From the NCBI GenBank assembly GCA_036563505.1, contig DATCMH010000019.1, forward strand, positions 1 through 64,000: a DNA stretch of 64,000 nt, given 5' to 3'. Under the pieces are notes generated by a model, which searched no databases, had not been told where the DNA came from, and saw nothing but the letters and a program-made list of their open reading frames with translations. Every line of letters starts with the position of its first letter. Position 1 is the stretch's first letter. The stretch comes from DATCMH01 sp036563505 (GTDB lineage: Bacteria; Pseudomonadota; Alphaproteobacteria; Rhizobiales; Beijerinckiaceae). Of this stretch, positions 42,895 to 52,333 are shown one piece after another. A program made the position numbers and the translations under genes.

Positions 42895-44400
42895 ATGTCG
42901 AGCATCGACCAGACCCCGTCTTCGCCGCGCCGCCGTTCCCTGGCGTCGGTCGCGGCCATCGCGCTCGTGGCGTCGGGCGCCCTCGGCGCGACGCTCATCG
43001 AGGGGCGTAGCCCCGCGCTCGCCCAGGCGCCCATCACCGTGACGCCGTCCCAGGCGCTGCCGTCCTTCGCCGATGTCGTGGACAAGGTGAAGCCCGCGGT
43101 CGTGTCCGTGCGCGTTAAGATCGCCAACGTCGCCGACACCGCCGAGGACAGCGCGCCGTCCGGCCGCGGCCTGGAGAATGTTCCGCCGCAGCTGCGCGAG
43201 TTCTTCCGCCGCTTCGGAGAGGGACAGCCGGGAGAACGCGGCCCGCGCCAGGGTCGGCCAGGCGGCGCCCGCCAGTCGCAAGGATCCGGCTTCTTCATCT
43301 CGGCCGACGGCTACGCCGTGACGAACAACCACGTCGTGCAGAACGCCGCGAGCGTGACCCTCGTCACCGATGACGGCCGCAGCATCGACGCCAAGGTCGT
43401 CGGCACGGATCCCAAGACGGATCTCGCCCTGCTGAAAGTCAACGAGGGCGGCACCTATCCTTACGTGCGGATCGCCGGCAAGGCGCCCCGCGTCGGCGAT
43501 TGGGTGGTGGCCATCGGCAACCCCTTCGGCCTCGGCGGCACGGTGACCTCCGGCATCGTCTCGGCCCGCGGCCGCGACATCGGCGCCGGCCCTTACGACG
43601 ACTTCCTGCAGATCGACGCGCCCATCAACAAGGGCAACTCGGGCGGCCCGACCTTCAACCTCCTGGGCGAGGTCGTGGGCGTGAACACGGCGATCTTCTC
43701 GCCCTCGGGCGGCAGCGTGGGCCTTGCCTTCGCGATCCCCGCCGACACGGTGCAGACCGTCGTCGACCAGCTCGGCAAGGAAGGCCAGGTCACCCGAGGC
43801 TACCTCGGCGTGCAGGTGCAGCCGCTGACGCGGGACATCGCTGACGGCCTTGGCCTCAAGGAGGACAAGGGCGCGCTCGTCGGCTCGGCCCAGGCCGACA
43901 CGCCGGCCGCCAAGGCGGGCCTGAAGGCGGGCGACGTGATCACTGCCGTCAACGGCGAGCCGGTGGCCAATGCTCGTGAGCTCACCCGCAAGGTTGGCGG
44001 CCTGCGTCCCGGCTCCAAGGCCGAGGTTCGCTACCTGCGTGACGGCCGCGAGCAGACCGCGACCGTCGAGCTCGCCACGCTGCCGGGCGAGAAGTCGGCC
44101 AAGGTCGAGCGCGACACGGATCGCGCCAATCCGCGGCTCGGCCTCCAGCTCGGCCCGACGCAGGGCGGCGAGGAAGGTGTCGCGATCACCAGCGTCGACC
44201 CGAACGGGCCGGCGGCCACCAAGGGCCTCCAGGCGGGCGAGGTCATCCTCGAGGTCGGCGGTCAGGCCGTCTCGAACCCGTCCGACGTCAAGGCCGGCGT
44301 CGAGGCGGCGCAGAAGGCGGGCCGCAAGGCCGTCCTGATGCGCATCAAGGGCCGCGAGGGCACCCGCTTCGTGGCGGTCGCCCTGCCGAACGCGGGCTGA
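42895..44400 (+). CDS. degP: DegP/HtrA-type periplasmic serine protease
   Basis: 501 residues. N-terminal signal (SLASVAAIALVASGALGATL), trypsin-like domain with the triad His in TNNHVVQNA near 146, Asp in PKTDLALLKV near 177 and Ser in KGNSGGPTF near 249, then two PDZ domains (about 300-390 and 405-500). Acts as protease-chaperone for misfolded envelope proteins. ATG 42895 is preferred to GTG 42883, which lies in the GGAG signal. Followed by a strong terminator. Confidence 0.94.
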   Translation: MSSIDQTPSSPRRRSLASVAAIALVASGALGATLIEGRSPALAQAPITVTPSQALPSFADVVDKVKPAVVSVRVKIANVADTAEDSAPSGRGLENVPPQLREFFRRFGEGQPGERGPRQGRPGGARQSQGSGFFISADGYAVTNNHVVQNAASVTLVTDDGRSIDAKVVGTDPKTDLALLKVNEGGTYPYVRIAGKAPRVGDWVVAIGNPFGLGGTVTSGIVSARGRDIGAGPYDDFLQIDAPINKGNSGGPTFNLLGEVVGVNTAIFSPSGGSVGLAFAIPADTVQTVVDQLGKEGQVTRGYLGVQVQPLTRDIADGLGLKEDKGALVGSAQADTPAAKAGLKAGDVITAVNGEPVANARELTRKVGGLRPGSKAEVRYLRDGREQTATVELATLPGEKSAKVERDTDRANPRLGLQLGPTQGGEEGVAITSVDPNGPAATKGLQAGEVILEVGGQAVSNPSDVKAGVEAAQKAGRKAVLMRIKGREGTRFVAVALPNAG

Positions 44401-44458
44401 CCTGAGCTGCCTCAACTAGCGGTTCGTGGAACATCCAGGACCGTGTCACGACCAAGAG

Positions 44459-44488
44459 GGCCCTCGCCGGATGCGGCGAGGGCCTTTT
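44459..44488 (+). terminator. Intrinsic terminator after degP
   Basis: GGCCCTCGCCG-GATG-CGGCGAGGGCC with TTTT: an 11-bp perfect stem and short U-run, 58 bases after the degP stop. Confidence 0.85.
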
Positions 44489-44540
44489 CGCGTGGCCAGC
44501 CCTGGCCATATCGGACCCGTCCATCAAGGGAGCAGGGCAC

Positions 44541-44867
44541 GTGGCTTGGGCTAATCTGGCGCTCGCGATCATCGCTGAGGTCGCCGCCACCACAGCCCTG
44601 AAGGCGTCGGACGGCTTCACAAGACCCGTGCCCTCACTCGTGACGGCCCTGGGCTACGCGCTCGCGTTCTACTGCCTGTCGCTGACCCTGCGCTCGATCC
44701 CGGTCGCCGTGGCCTACGCGGTGTGGTCGGGGGCAGGCCTGGCGCTCATCACGCTCATCGGTTGGATCGTCTACCGGCAGGCGCTCGATGCGGCGGCCCT
44801 CGTCGGCATGGGCCTGATCGTCGCCGGCATCGTCGTGCTCAACTTGTCCGAAGCGGCCGGGCGCTGA
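44541..44867 (+). CDS. Small multidrug resistance (SMR/EmrE-like) transporter
   Basis: 108 residues, four membrane spans. The essential membrane Glu is E13 in AIIAEVAATTALKASDGFT; the remaining pattern (YCLSLTLRSIPVAVAYAVWS, GLALITLIGWIVYRQ) is typical of SugE/EmrE-type exporters of cations or guanidinium. GTG start with GGGAG upstream. Single gene; no second SMR subunit is adjacent. No guanidine riboswitch was recognised upstream. Confidence 0.88.
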   Translation: MAWANLALAIIAEVAATTALKASDGFTRPVPSLVTALGYALAFYCLSLTLRSIPVAVAYAVWSGAGLALITLIGWIVYRQALDAAALVGMGLIVAGIVVLNLSEAAGR

Positions 44868-44871
44868 AGGC

Positions 44872-46119
44872 TCATCCGCGATCGTAGAGAAGCCGGGCGC
44901 GGATCGTGCCCTCGAGCGCGCGTATCTCGGCGAGGATCTCCCGCGCCGCGGGGCCGCCGACCTCCGCCTCCATGACGACGTAACCCGTGTCGCCGTCGGT
45001 CTGGTAGGACTGGGCGGCGATGTTCACGCCCCGCTCCGCGAAGAGCTGGTTGAGGCGCCCGAGCATGCCGGGCAGGTTGCGCTGCACCTGGATGAAGCGC
45101 GCACCCGTGGGCCGTGCCGGCAATTGCACCTGAGGAAAATTCACGGCGCCGACCGTCGAGCCGACGTCGGAGTACTCCACCAGCTTCTTGGCCACCTCCG
45201 CCCCGATCCGCTCCTGGGCCTCCTCCGTCGAGCCGCCGACGTGAGGGGTCAGGATGACGTTGGGCAGGCCCTGGAGCGGGGTGACGAAGCGCTCGGCGTT
45301 GGAGGCGGGCTCGACCGGGAACACGTCGACCGCCGCGCCCCGCAGGTGTCCGTCGCGCAAGGCGCCCGCCAAGGCCTTAAGGTCGACCACGGTGCCGCGG
45401 CTGTTGTTGATGAGGAAGGCGCCGGGCTTCATCGCCCGGATCTCCGCCTCGCCGATCATGCCGTGGGTGGCCGGCGTCTCGGGCACGTGAAGGCTCACGA
45501 CGTCGCTCGCCGCCAGGAGTGCCCGAAGGCTCTCCGCCGGCTCCGTATTGCCGTGGCGCAGCTTGTCGGTCTGATCGAAGTAGATCACCCGCATGCCCAT
45601 GGCTTCCGCGAGCGTCGAGAGCTGCGAGCCGATATTGCCGTAGCCGACGATGCCGAGCACCTTGCCCCGCACCTCGTGGCTGTCCGTCGCCGACTTGTCC
45701 CATGCCCCCTCGTGGGCCGCGACGGAGCGAGGGAAGACGCGCCGGAACAGCATGACGATCTCGCCGATGACGAGTTCGGCCACGGAGCGCGTGTTGGAGA
45801 AGGGGGCGTTGAAGACGGGCACGCCCCGTTCCCGCGCTGCCGCGAGATCGACCTGGTTGGTGCCCACCGAGAAGCAGCCCACCGCGATGAGCCGGTCCGC
45901 CGCGTCGAGCACGTCCGGCGTGAGCTGGGTGCGCGAGCGGATGCCAAGGATATGGACGCCCTGGATCGCCTGCTTGAGCGCCGGGCCGTCGAGGGCCTTC
46001 GGCAGGCGAGTCATGCTGGTGTAGCCGGCGCTCTGCATCAGGGCGGCGGCCGAGTCGTTCACGCCTTCGAGCAGCAGGACCCGGATCTTGTCCTTGGACA
46101 GGGAAAGGCGGGAGACCAT
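44872..46119 (-). CDS. serA: D-3-phosphoglycerate dehydrogenase (short, ACT-domain type)
   Basis: 415 residues. First step of serine synthesis. NAD site GIVGYGNIGSQLSTLAEAMG; catalytic Arg in INNSRGTVVD, Glu in DVFPVEPAS and His in TPHVGGSTEEA; C-terminal ACT domain (about 340-415, RNLPGMLGRLNQLFAERGVN) for serine feedback, as in E. coli SerA. Start ATG 46119; the longer reading lacks family support. Confidence 0.93.
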   Translation of the reverse strand: MVSRLSLSKDKIRVLLLEGVNDSAAALMQSAGYTSMTRLPKALDGPALKQAIQGVHILGIRSRTQLTPDVLDAADRLIAVGCFSVGTNQVDLAAARERGVPVFNAPFSNTRSVAELVIGEIVMLFRRVFPRSVAAHEGAWDKSATDSHEVRGKVLGIVGYGNIGSQLSTLAEAMGMRVIYFDQTDKLRHGNTEPAESLRALLAASDVVSLHVPETPATHGMIGEAEIRAMKPGAFLINNSRGTVVDLKALAGALRDGHLRGAAVDVFPVEPASNAERFVTPLQGLPNVILTPHVGGSTEEAQERIGAEVAKKLVEYSDVGSTVGAVNFPQVQLPARPTGARFIQVQRNLPGMLGRLNQLFAERGVNIAAQSYQTDGDTGYVVMEAEVGGPAAREILAEIRALEGTIRARLLYDRG

Positions 46120-46262
46120 GGCGCACCGTGAAGCTGGAAGCGGAGCCGGGATTAAAGGGCGGCCCGGGTGAAGCGCAACCGTTTCCGTGCGCGGCCGCAG
46201 CCTTGCCTCACTGGCGCTTTTCGCCCAGAGACCGCGCCGGCTCCCATCACCACGGTTTCTCA

Positions 46263-47117
46263 ATGTTCGCCGGCATCCCCTTCGCCGACCTCGCCTTCCT
46301 GGCTGTCGCGCTCCTCGTCGCGGGCGCGGTGACGGGGCTTCTCGCCGGGGTCTTCGGCGTCGGTGGCGGCGCGGTCATCGTGCCCGTCCTCTACGAGCTT
46401 TTCCGCATCGCGGGCGTGCCGGAAGAGCCCCGCATGCCGCTCTGCGTCGGCACCTCGCTCGCCATCATCATCCCGACCTCGATCCGCTCGTTCAACGCCC
46501 ACCGCGCCAAGGGCGCCGTCGACATGACCGTGATCCGCGCCTGGGCGGTGGCCGTGGTGCTCGGGGTCGCCGCGGGCAGCGTCGTGGCGCGCTACGCGCC
46601 GGCCGACCTGTTCAAGACCGTCTTCGTCCTCGTCGCGGGCGTGTCCGCCGTTCGCCTGCTCTTCGGCCGGGATTCGTGGCGCATCGCCACCGACCTGCCG
46701 AGGGGCATCCTGATGCGGGTCTACGGCTTCGTGATCGGCATCCTCTCGGCCCTGATGGGCATCGGCGGCGGCCAGCTCTCGAACCTGATCATGACCTTCT
46801 ACGGCCGTCCCATTCACCAGGCGGTGGCGACCTCGTCGGGGCTCGGCCTGCTCATCTCAATCCCGGGAGCGCTGGGCTACGTGCTCGCCGGCTGGCCGAA
46901 GGCGGCGCAGTACCCGGACGTTGCGGTCCTCCAGCCGCCCATGACTCTCGGCTACGTCTCGCTTCTCGGTTTCGCGCTCTTCGTGCCGACCAGCATCTGG
47001 ACGGCGCCGATCGGCGCGCGTCTTGCCCACACGCTCTCGAAGCGCCGCCTCGAGGTGGCGTTCGGCATCTTTCTCCTGATCGTCTGCGCCCGGTTCTTCT
47101 GGAGCCTGGTCGTTTAA
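46263..47117 (+). CDS. TSUP (TauE/SafE) family permease
   Basis: 284 residues, about eight spans, with the duplicated motifs GLLAGVFGVGGGAVIVPVLY and GILSALMGIGGGQLSNLIMT. Family members export sulfite, sulfoacetate or other small anions; substrate unknown. Divergent from serA; converges with the aspartic protease gene (4-bp overlap). Confidence 0.88.
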   Translation: MFAGIPFADLAFLAVALLVAGAVTGLLAGVFGVGGGAVIVPVLYELFRIAGVPEEPRMPLCVGTSLAIIIPTSIRSFNAHRAKGAVDMTVIRAWAVAVVLGVAAGSVVARYAPADLFKTVFVLVAGVSAVRLLFGRDSWRIATDLPRGILMRVYGFVIGILSALMGIGGGQLSNLIMTFYGRPIHQAVATSSGLGLLISIPGALGYVLAGWPKAAQYPDVAVLQPPMTLGYVSLLGFALFVPTSIWTAPIGARLAHTLSKRRLEVAFGIFLLIVCARFFWSLVV

Positions 47118-47815
47118 GTTCCGCGGCCGCGCAGGATCAGCCGGTTCTGGCGCACCTCATAAGAAGCGAGCCGGTCGAGGAAGGTCATCCCGAGCAGGTT
47201 CTCCCGCAGTGCCCCCGGACGTGCCACGAGGGCCGGGACGCGGCGCTGTTCGATCGAGCCAAAGGCGAGCCTGTCGAGGGTGATAGGAGCCGCGGTGGTG
47301 CGGCCGTTGGCCGTTGAGATCGGCACCCCGTAGTCGCGGTCCGAGGGTGCGAGCCCGAGCGCCCGCGCGCTCTCGGCGGTGAGCACCACCGTGCTCGCCC
47401 CCGTGTCGAAGATGAAGGAGAGCGGCCGGTCGTTGGCGCGCCCCGAGAGCACGAAGGTGCCGCCGAGGCGGCGCGTCACCTCGACCTCGCCCCCCGGACC
47501 CACGCTCGTCGTGCCCGGCGACAGCTCGCCGACGAGGCGGTTGCCGACCTCCGCGAGCTCGGCGCGATAGCTGTAGGCCGCGACGACGCCGAGGCCGATG
47601 ACGAGCCAGGCCGCGATCGCGGCAACGCCCTGAGACCAGCGTCCGCGAAACTCGCTGACGATGGAGCCGGCGAAGATCAGCGCGAGGGATACAAGAGCGG
47701 TGAGGGAGGCGAGCTCGCCGGGCTCGAGCCCCGCCACCGAAGTCTCGCCCTGCGTCGCGAGCAGGAAAGCCGCGACGAGCAGGATGAGGGCGAGGCCGAT
47801 CGCGCCGCCCATCAT
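47114..47815 (-). CDS. Membrane-anchored retropepsin-like aspartic protease (TIGR02281-type)
   Basis: 233 residues: two or three N-terminal spans (MGGAIGLALILLVAAFLLAT; ASLTALVSLALIFAGSIV) and a periplasmic clan AA domain with active-site LSFIFDTGASTVVLT and LLGMTFLDRL. ATG 47815 overlaps the DUF1289 stop (ATGA). Function in alphaproteobacteria unclear; likely acts as a homodimer. Confidence 0.87.
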   Translation of the reverse strand: MMGGAIGLALILLVAAFLLATQGETSVAGLEPGELASLTALVSLALIFAGSIVSEFRGRWSQGVAAIAAWLVIGLGVVAAYSYRAELAEVGNRLVGELSPGTTSVGPGGEVEVTRRLGGTFVLSGRANDRPLSFIFDTGASTVVLTAESARALGLAPSDRDYGVPISTANGRTTAAPITLDRLAFGSIEQRRVPALVARPGALRENLLGMTFLDRLASYEVRQNRLILRGRGT

Positions 47816-48006
47816 CCTGCCTCGTCGGCTCCGAGGAAGGCCCGCCGCATCCGCTCCTCGAGACCGGCCATGATGGTCAGCCGCTCCTCCTCGGAGAAGC
47901 GCACCCAGCGCTCGATCTCCTCGCGCGTGCGCCCACAGCCCTCACAGAGCCCCGTCTCGGGGTCGAGGAGGCAGACGCGGACGCAAGGGGTGGAGATGCG
48001 GGCCAT
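47812..48006 (-). CDS. DUF1289 protein (Cys-rich)
   Basis: 64 residues. Four Cys in STPCVRVCLLDPETGLCEGC make a probable metal site, followed by RTREEIERWVRFSEEER. ATG 48006 gives the family N-terminus. Translationally coupled to the aspartic protease. Role unknown. Confidence 0.87.
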   Translation of the reverse strand: MARISTPCVRVCLLDPETGLCEGCGRTREEIERWVRFSEEERLTIMAGLEERMRRAFLGADEAG

Positions 48007-48040
48007 GGTGCTCGAAGCGGTGCAGCAGCCTTCTATCTCG

Positions 48041-48859
48041 TCAGCGCGGGGCACCGATCAAGAGGGCGAGTAGGATCGCGACCTCGCTGACTTGCTGGAT
48101 GGCGCCGGCGACGTCGCCCGTGTGGCCGCCGACGAGACGGACAGCAACCCGCGTCAGCCCTACAGCTGCCGCCGCAGCGAAGCCGAAGGCGAGGAGGGTT
48201 CCAGGAAGGGGCAGGAGAGCCGCCAGGTCCAGAGCAAGCCCAAGGAGGCCGGCGAGCGTCCAAGCGACCGTGACGGTCCAGGCGGACGGCTGGCCGACGG
48301 CATAGGCCGCCCCCGTGCTGCGCGCGGGCGGCGCGAGGCGGAAGGCCAGGAGCCCGGCGGTGCGCGAGAGGGCGCCGGCGAGAACCAGGGCGGCCGCAGC
48401 CAGACCCGGCCCGTTCCGGTCCAGAAGCGTCGACAGCGCGCCGATCCGCAAGGCGTAAGCCAGCACCAGCGCCGCCGTTCCGTAGGAACCGATGCGGCTG
48501 TCGCGCATGATCTCGAGGCGGCGCTCCGGTGTGGCGCCGCCGAACGCGTCGGCCATGTCGGCGAGCCCGTCCTCGTGAAAGGCGCCGGTGACGAGGGTCA
48601 ACGACGCTACAGCGAGGGCCGCCGCGAGCCAGGAGCCGAGGTGAAGGGCGTCGGCGAGATAGAGCACCGCAGCACCGATCGCCCCGAGAAGCGCCCCCGC
48701 GACGGGCAGGACCCGCGGCATCGTGCGGAAATCCGGAATGCCGTGCGGATCGCCCTCCCAGGGCAGCGTCGGAACCGGAAGCCGGGAGTAGAAGCGTAGG
48801 CACCGGGCGAGGTCGGTCAGGATGGCACGGGCGGCGTCACCGATCTCGCGTCTCGTCAT
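48041..48859 (-). CDS. cobS: Adenosylcobinamide-GDP ribazoletransferase (cobalamin synthase)
   Basis: 272 residues, multi-span membrane enzyme that joins alpha-ribazole to adenosylcobinamide-GDP. Signature TGAFHEDGLADMADAFGG and RDSRIGSYGTAALVLAYALR. ATG 48859 starts the family sequence (DLARCLRFYSRLPVP). Divergent from cobT, its substrate supplier, across 119 bp; no cobalamin riboswitch is visible in that short gap. Confidence 0.94.
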   Translation of the reverse strand: MTRREIGDAARAILTDLARCLRFYSRLPVPTLPWEGDPHGIPDFRTMPRVLPVAGALLGAIGAAVLYLADALHLGSWLAAALAVASLTLVTGAFHEDGLADMADAFGGATPERRLEIMRDSRIGSYGTAALVLAYALRIGALSTLLDRNGPGLAAAALVLAGALSRTAGLLAFRLAPPARSTGAAYAVGQPSAWTVTVAWTLAGLLGLALDLAALLPLPGTLLAFGFAAAAAVGLTRVAVRLVGGHTGDVAGAIQQVSEVAILLALLIGAPR

Positions 48860-48978
48860 GCGATGAGCGCTCCCGTCCGCTTCACCTCGCGGGCGGCGAG
48901 GTCTATAGGCGCCCTTCCCGAGGGCGCCGTCGCGCTCCGTTAGCTTATCGGGCGGCACGGCCGCCAGAGGAGACCTGC

Positions 48979-50025
48979 ATGGCGGATACCCCGGCCGGCT
49001 CAGGGAACGGCGCCCCGTTCGACGACATCCGCCGGCTCCTCGCCATGATGCCAGGGCCGGATCAGGCGGCCGTCGCGGCCGTGCGCGCCCGCGACCGCGA
49101 ACTGACGAAGCCGGCCGGCAGCCTCGGCCGGCTCGAATGGCTCGTGGAGTGGCTGAGCTGCTGGCAGGGGCAGCCCAAACCCACGGTCAACCGTCCGCTC
49201 GTCTGCGTCTTCGCCGCCAGCCACGGCGTGGCCGAGCTGGGCGTTTCGGCCTATCCCTCCGAGGTCAACCGGCAGATGCTGGAGAACTTCGCCGCCGGTG
49301 GGGCGGCGATCAACCAGATCTGCGGGGCCTACGGCCTCGGCTTCAAGGTCTTCGACCTGGCGCTCGACATGCCGACCGGCGACATCACGCAGGGGCCCGC
49401 CATGGACGAGCGCGCCTGCGTCGCCACCATGGCTTTCGGCATGGAAGCGATCGCCGGAGGCACGGACCTGTTGGCCCTCGGCGAGCTCGGGATCGGCAAC
49501 ACGACGGTGGCTGCCGCGATCCTCTGCGCGCTGTTCGGCGGTACGCCCGCCGATTGGGTCGGGCGCGGCACGGGCGTTGACGACGAAGGCCTCGCCCGCA
49601 AGATCGCCGCCGTTGAAGCGGCTCTTGAGCGCCATCGCGGCGAACTCGGCGATCCGCTCCAGGTGCTGGCGCGCCTCGGGGGGCGTGAGATCGCGGCGCT
49701 CTGCGGCGCGATCCTCGCCGCACGGCTGCAGCACATCCCGGTCATCCTCGACGGTTTCGTCGTGACGGCGGCGGCGGCGATCCTGCACGCCCTCGACCCG
49801 TCCGCCCTCGACCATTGCGTCGCCGGCCATCTCTCGGGCGAGCAGGGGCACCAGCGGGCTCTGGAGCACCTGGGCAAGGTGCCGCTTCTGGCGCTCGGAA
49901 TGCGCCTCGGCGAGGGTACGGGCGCGGCGATCGCCGCCGGCATCGTCAAGGCGGCGGCGGCCTGCCATAACGAGATGGCGACGTTCAGTCAGGCCGGCGT
50001 CTCGGGGCCGTCTCAGGTCGCTTAA
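48979..50025 (+). CDS. cobT: Nicotinate-nucleotide-dimethylbenzimidazole phosphoribosyltransferase
   Basis: 348 residues; makes alpha-ribazole phosphate for cobalamin. Motifs TKPAGSLGRLEWLVEWLS, FAASHGVAELGVSAYP, ALGELGIGNTTVAAA and the catalytic Glu in LGMRLGEGTGAAIA. GAGGAGACC precedes the ATG. Ends with a 4-bp convergent overlap with the histidine kinase gene. Confidence 0.94.
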   Translation: MADTPAGSGNGAPFDDIRRLLAMMPGPDQAAVAAVRARDRELTKPAGSLGRLEWLVEWLSCWQGQPKPTVNRPLVCVFAASHGVAELGVSAYPSEVNRQMLENFAAGGAAINQICGAYGLGFKVFDLALDMPTGDITQGPAMDERACVATMAFGMEAIAGGTDLLALGELGIGNTTVAAAILCALFGGTPADWVGRGTGVDDEGLARKIAAVEAALERHRGELGDPLQVLARLGGREIAALCGAILAARLQHIPVILDGFVVTAAAAILHALDPSALDHCVAGHLSGEQGHQRALEHLGKVPLLALGMRLGEGTGAAIAAGIVKAAAACHNEMATFSQAGVSGPSQVA

Positions 50026-51548
50026 GCCGCCTGCGCGCCGGGCTTCTCCGGCACCTCCAGGGCTGCGAGGGCGTCCATCACGCGGGCGGCCGGGAAGGTG
50101 ATGATCACTTCCGTGCCCTCGCGTGGTTTCGACTTCAGCTGGAAACCGCCGCCGTGCAGGTCGACGAGGCCCTTGACGATCGGCAGGCCGAGCCCCGAGC
50201 CCTGCTCCGCCGTCTTGATGGCGAGCGAGCCCCGGCCGAAGGACGACATGACGATCGGGATCTCGTTCTCAGGGATGCCGGGGCCGGTGTCCCTGATGCT
50301 CACGTATTGCCCACCGCTCGACGTCCAGCCCACCTTGATGGCGATCTCGCCGTTCTGCGGCGTGAACTTGATCGCATTCGACAGCACGTTGAGGACGATC
50401 TGGCGCACCGCGCGCTCGTCGGCCCAGAGCTTCGGCAGGGCAGGGTCGATGGCCTCGCGGAAGGACTGGTTCTTGGCCTTCGCGCGCAGGTTCATCATGT
50501 GGCGGCAATCCTCGACGATATGGGCGAGCTGCACGGCCTCCTCGTTGAGTTCGTAGCGCCCGGCCTCGATGCGGGAGAGGTCGAGGATCTCGTTGATGAG
50601 GGTCAGAAGATGCTGGCCCGAGCCGTGGATGTCCCCCGCATAGTCCCGGTAGAAGGGCGAGGCGTGGGGTCCGAACACCTCGTTCTTCATCACCTCCGAG
50701 AAGCCGAGGATGGCATTGAGCGGCGTGCGCAGCTCGTGGCTCATGGTCGCGAGGAAGCGGGATTTCGCGAGGTTGGCCTCCTCCGCGCGCCGGCGCGCCT
50801 CGTCCGAATTGGCCTTCGCCTCCTCGAGCTCGGCGAAGATCGCGTCCTTCTCCGCCCTCGACTGCAGGGCCGCCACGGCGCTCATGTAGAGCCGGCGCGC
50901 CAGGATCGCGAAGAATACCTGCGCGCTCGTCACCATGACGAAGAGCATGCCCGCCTCGACGGAGCGCGCGACGCTCACGAAGGCGATCATCGCCGCGCCG
51001 AGGGGCACGAATCCGGCATAGACCGCGGCGGGAATGGTCGCGGCCAGCATCGTCGTCACCGCCGAGACGATGACGAGCACGAAGAGCACGAAGCTGCGCA
51101 GGCTCACCCCGTCGGCCTGCATCAGCACCTGGACCACGAGGGCCCAGCTCAAGCCGACGAGCAGTTCCGCCAGGACGAAGCGGCGGCGCCACGGGCCGAG
51201 CGGCACGGTGTCGGGCGCCTGGCGCAGGAAGCTGCGGCCGAGCGCGGCGCCGACGCCCATGGCGGCGAGGACGAGGGCGACGGGAAGGGCGAGCTGCTCC
51301 GGCGGCAGCCAGAGCGTCGCCGCGAGGAAAATCGCCGCGGCGAGCCCAGCCACGGGGATCGAGGCCCCGAGCCGGTACTGCGCGAAGAGCCGGACGAGCT
51401 CGTAGTCGTAAGTGCGCTCGAGCCCGATGCTGGAGGTGAGTTTCTCCCGCGCGCTGCGCACGTCCTGCGCGATGCGGCGACGGCGGGCGACCTCCTCCGA
51501 GGCCGGGCCGCGCCCGCGCTGGATCGTTTCCGCCGTCAGCTCGCCCAT
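50022..51548 (-). CDS. Membrane histidine kinase, PdhS/PleC-like
   Basis: 508 residues. A cytoplasmic N-terminal helix, six spans (about 60-215), coiled coil (RAEKDAIFAELEEAKANSDE), then HisKA with the phospho-acceptor His in TMSHELRTPLNAILGFSEVM near 270 and HATPase_c (NVLSNAIKFTP; RDTGPGIPENEI; GSGLGLPIVKGL). The segment MKNEVFGPHASPFYRDYA is typical of the alphaproteobacterial PdhS/PleC/DivJ group, which feeds DivK-CtrA. No extracellular sensor domain; senses through its membrane part. Confidence 0.87.
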   Translation of the reverse strand: MGELTAETIQRGRGPASEEVARRRRIAQDVRSAREKLTSSIGLERTYDYELVRLFAQYRLGASIPVAGLAAAIFLAATLWLPPEQLALPVALVLAAMGVGAALGRSFLRQAPDTVPLGPWRRRFVLAELLVGLSWALVVQVLMQADGVSLRSFVLFVLVIVSAVTTMLAATIPAAVYAGFVPLGAAMIAFVSVARSVEAGMLFVMVTSAQVFFAILARRLYMSAVAALQSRAEKDAIFAELEEAKANSDEARRRAEEANLAKSRFLATMSHELRTPLNAILGFSEVMKNEVFGPHASPFYRDYAGDIHGSGQHLLTLINEILDLSRIEAGRYELNEEAVQLAHIVEDCRHMMNLRAKAKNQSFREAIDPALPKLWADERAVRQIVLNVLSNAIKFTPQNGEIAIKVGWTSSGGQYVSIRDTGPGIPENEIPIVMSSFGRGSLAIKTAEQGSGLGLPIVKGLVDLHGGGFQLKSKPREGTEVIITFPAARVMDALAALEVPEKPGAQAA

Positions 51549-51714
51549 CGACGCCTACGCAGACCTCGGATCCGACCACCCTGCGACGCGGGCCGGCCGG
51601 TCGTCCGACCGCGCCTTCGCCCAGCCGTCGAGGATGCGAGGAAAGTGTTAAACTCCCCCTTCGAATAAGGTCGAAAAGCGGGCCCTTCGCCGTTCGGATG
51701 AGGATGTCGGTCTC

Positions 51715-52218
51715 TTGAAGCGCCTCCTGAGCGGTGTCGGCTCCCTTCTCGTGTTGGCGATGCTCGCCTTGGCGGCGCAAGCCTTGCGCACGTGGAACCA
51801 GTCGACGGTGACGGGAGCGGCGGCGGTCGTGGATGGCGACTCGCTGCGGGTCGGCGGCACCGTGATCCGGCTCAAAGGGATCGACGCGCCTGAGCTGCAG
51901 CAGACCTGTGAGCGCGAGGGGCGATCCTACCGCTGCGGCGATGAGGCCCGGCGCGCGCTGGCGAACCTCGTCGAAGGTGACGGATTGACCTGCACGTTGG
52001 AGGGCAAGGACCGCTACGACCGCAATCTCGCCCGCTGCTCAACCAGCGCCAGGAACGATATCGGTGCGGTCATGGTCGAAGAGGGTCACGCGGTGGCCTA
52101 TGGCGGTGGTTACCGTCGCGAGGAGACCGCTGCCCGGGCCAGGCGGCGTGGGCTGTGGGCCGGGTCCTTCGAGCGGCCGCAGGATTGGCGGCGCGAACAC
52201 CAGCGGTCGGCCCGCTGA
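51715..52218 (+). CDS. Thermonuclease-family (SNase) nuclease, exported
   Basis: 167 residues. N-terminal signal or anchor (RLLSGVGSLLVLAMLALAAQ), then the staphylococcal-nuclease fold: VVDGDSLRVGG, IRLKGIDAPELQQTC (catalytic Arg and Glu) and KDRYDRNLARC (second Arg). Two Cys pairs suggest disulfides. The start is TTG at 51715; no ATG gives the whole signal. Confidence 0.85.
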   Translation: MKRLLSGVGSLLVLAMLALAAQALRTWNQSTVTGAAAVVDGDSLRVGGTVIRLKGIDAPELQQTCEREGRSYRCGDEARRALANLVEGDGLTCTLEGKDRYDRNLARCSTSARNDIGAVMVEEGHAVAYGGGYRREETAARARRRGLWAGSFERPQDWRREHQRSAR

Positions 52219-52333
52219 CGGCTCTTCGATGTGCGCTAGCGCACATTCTGTTGCGGCGATTGTCACGAAGGTGTCCAATGTTCCCGATTGGGTCTGTTTC
52301 GTTTCACGCGTTCGTTTCCGCGGAGGATCGCCG

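Noticed and set aside
48860..48978. Possible cobalamin riboswitch between cobS and cobT
   Set aside because: The gap is too short for the full element and no B12-box-like sequence was seen.
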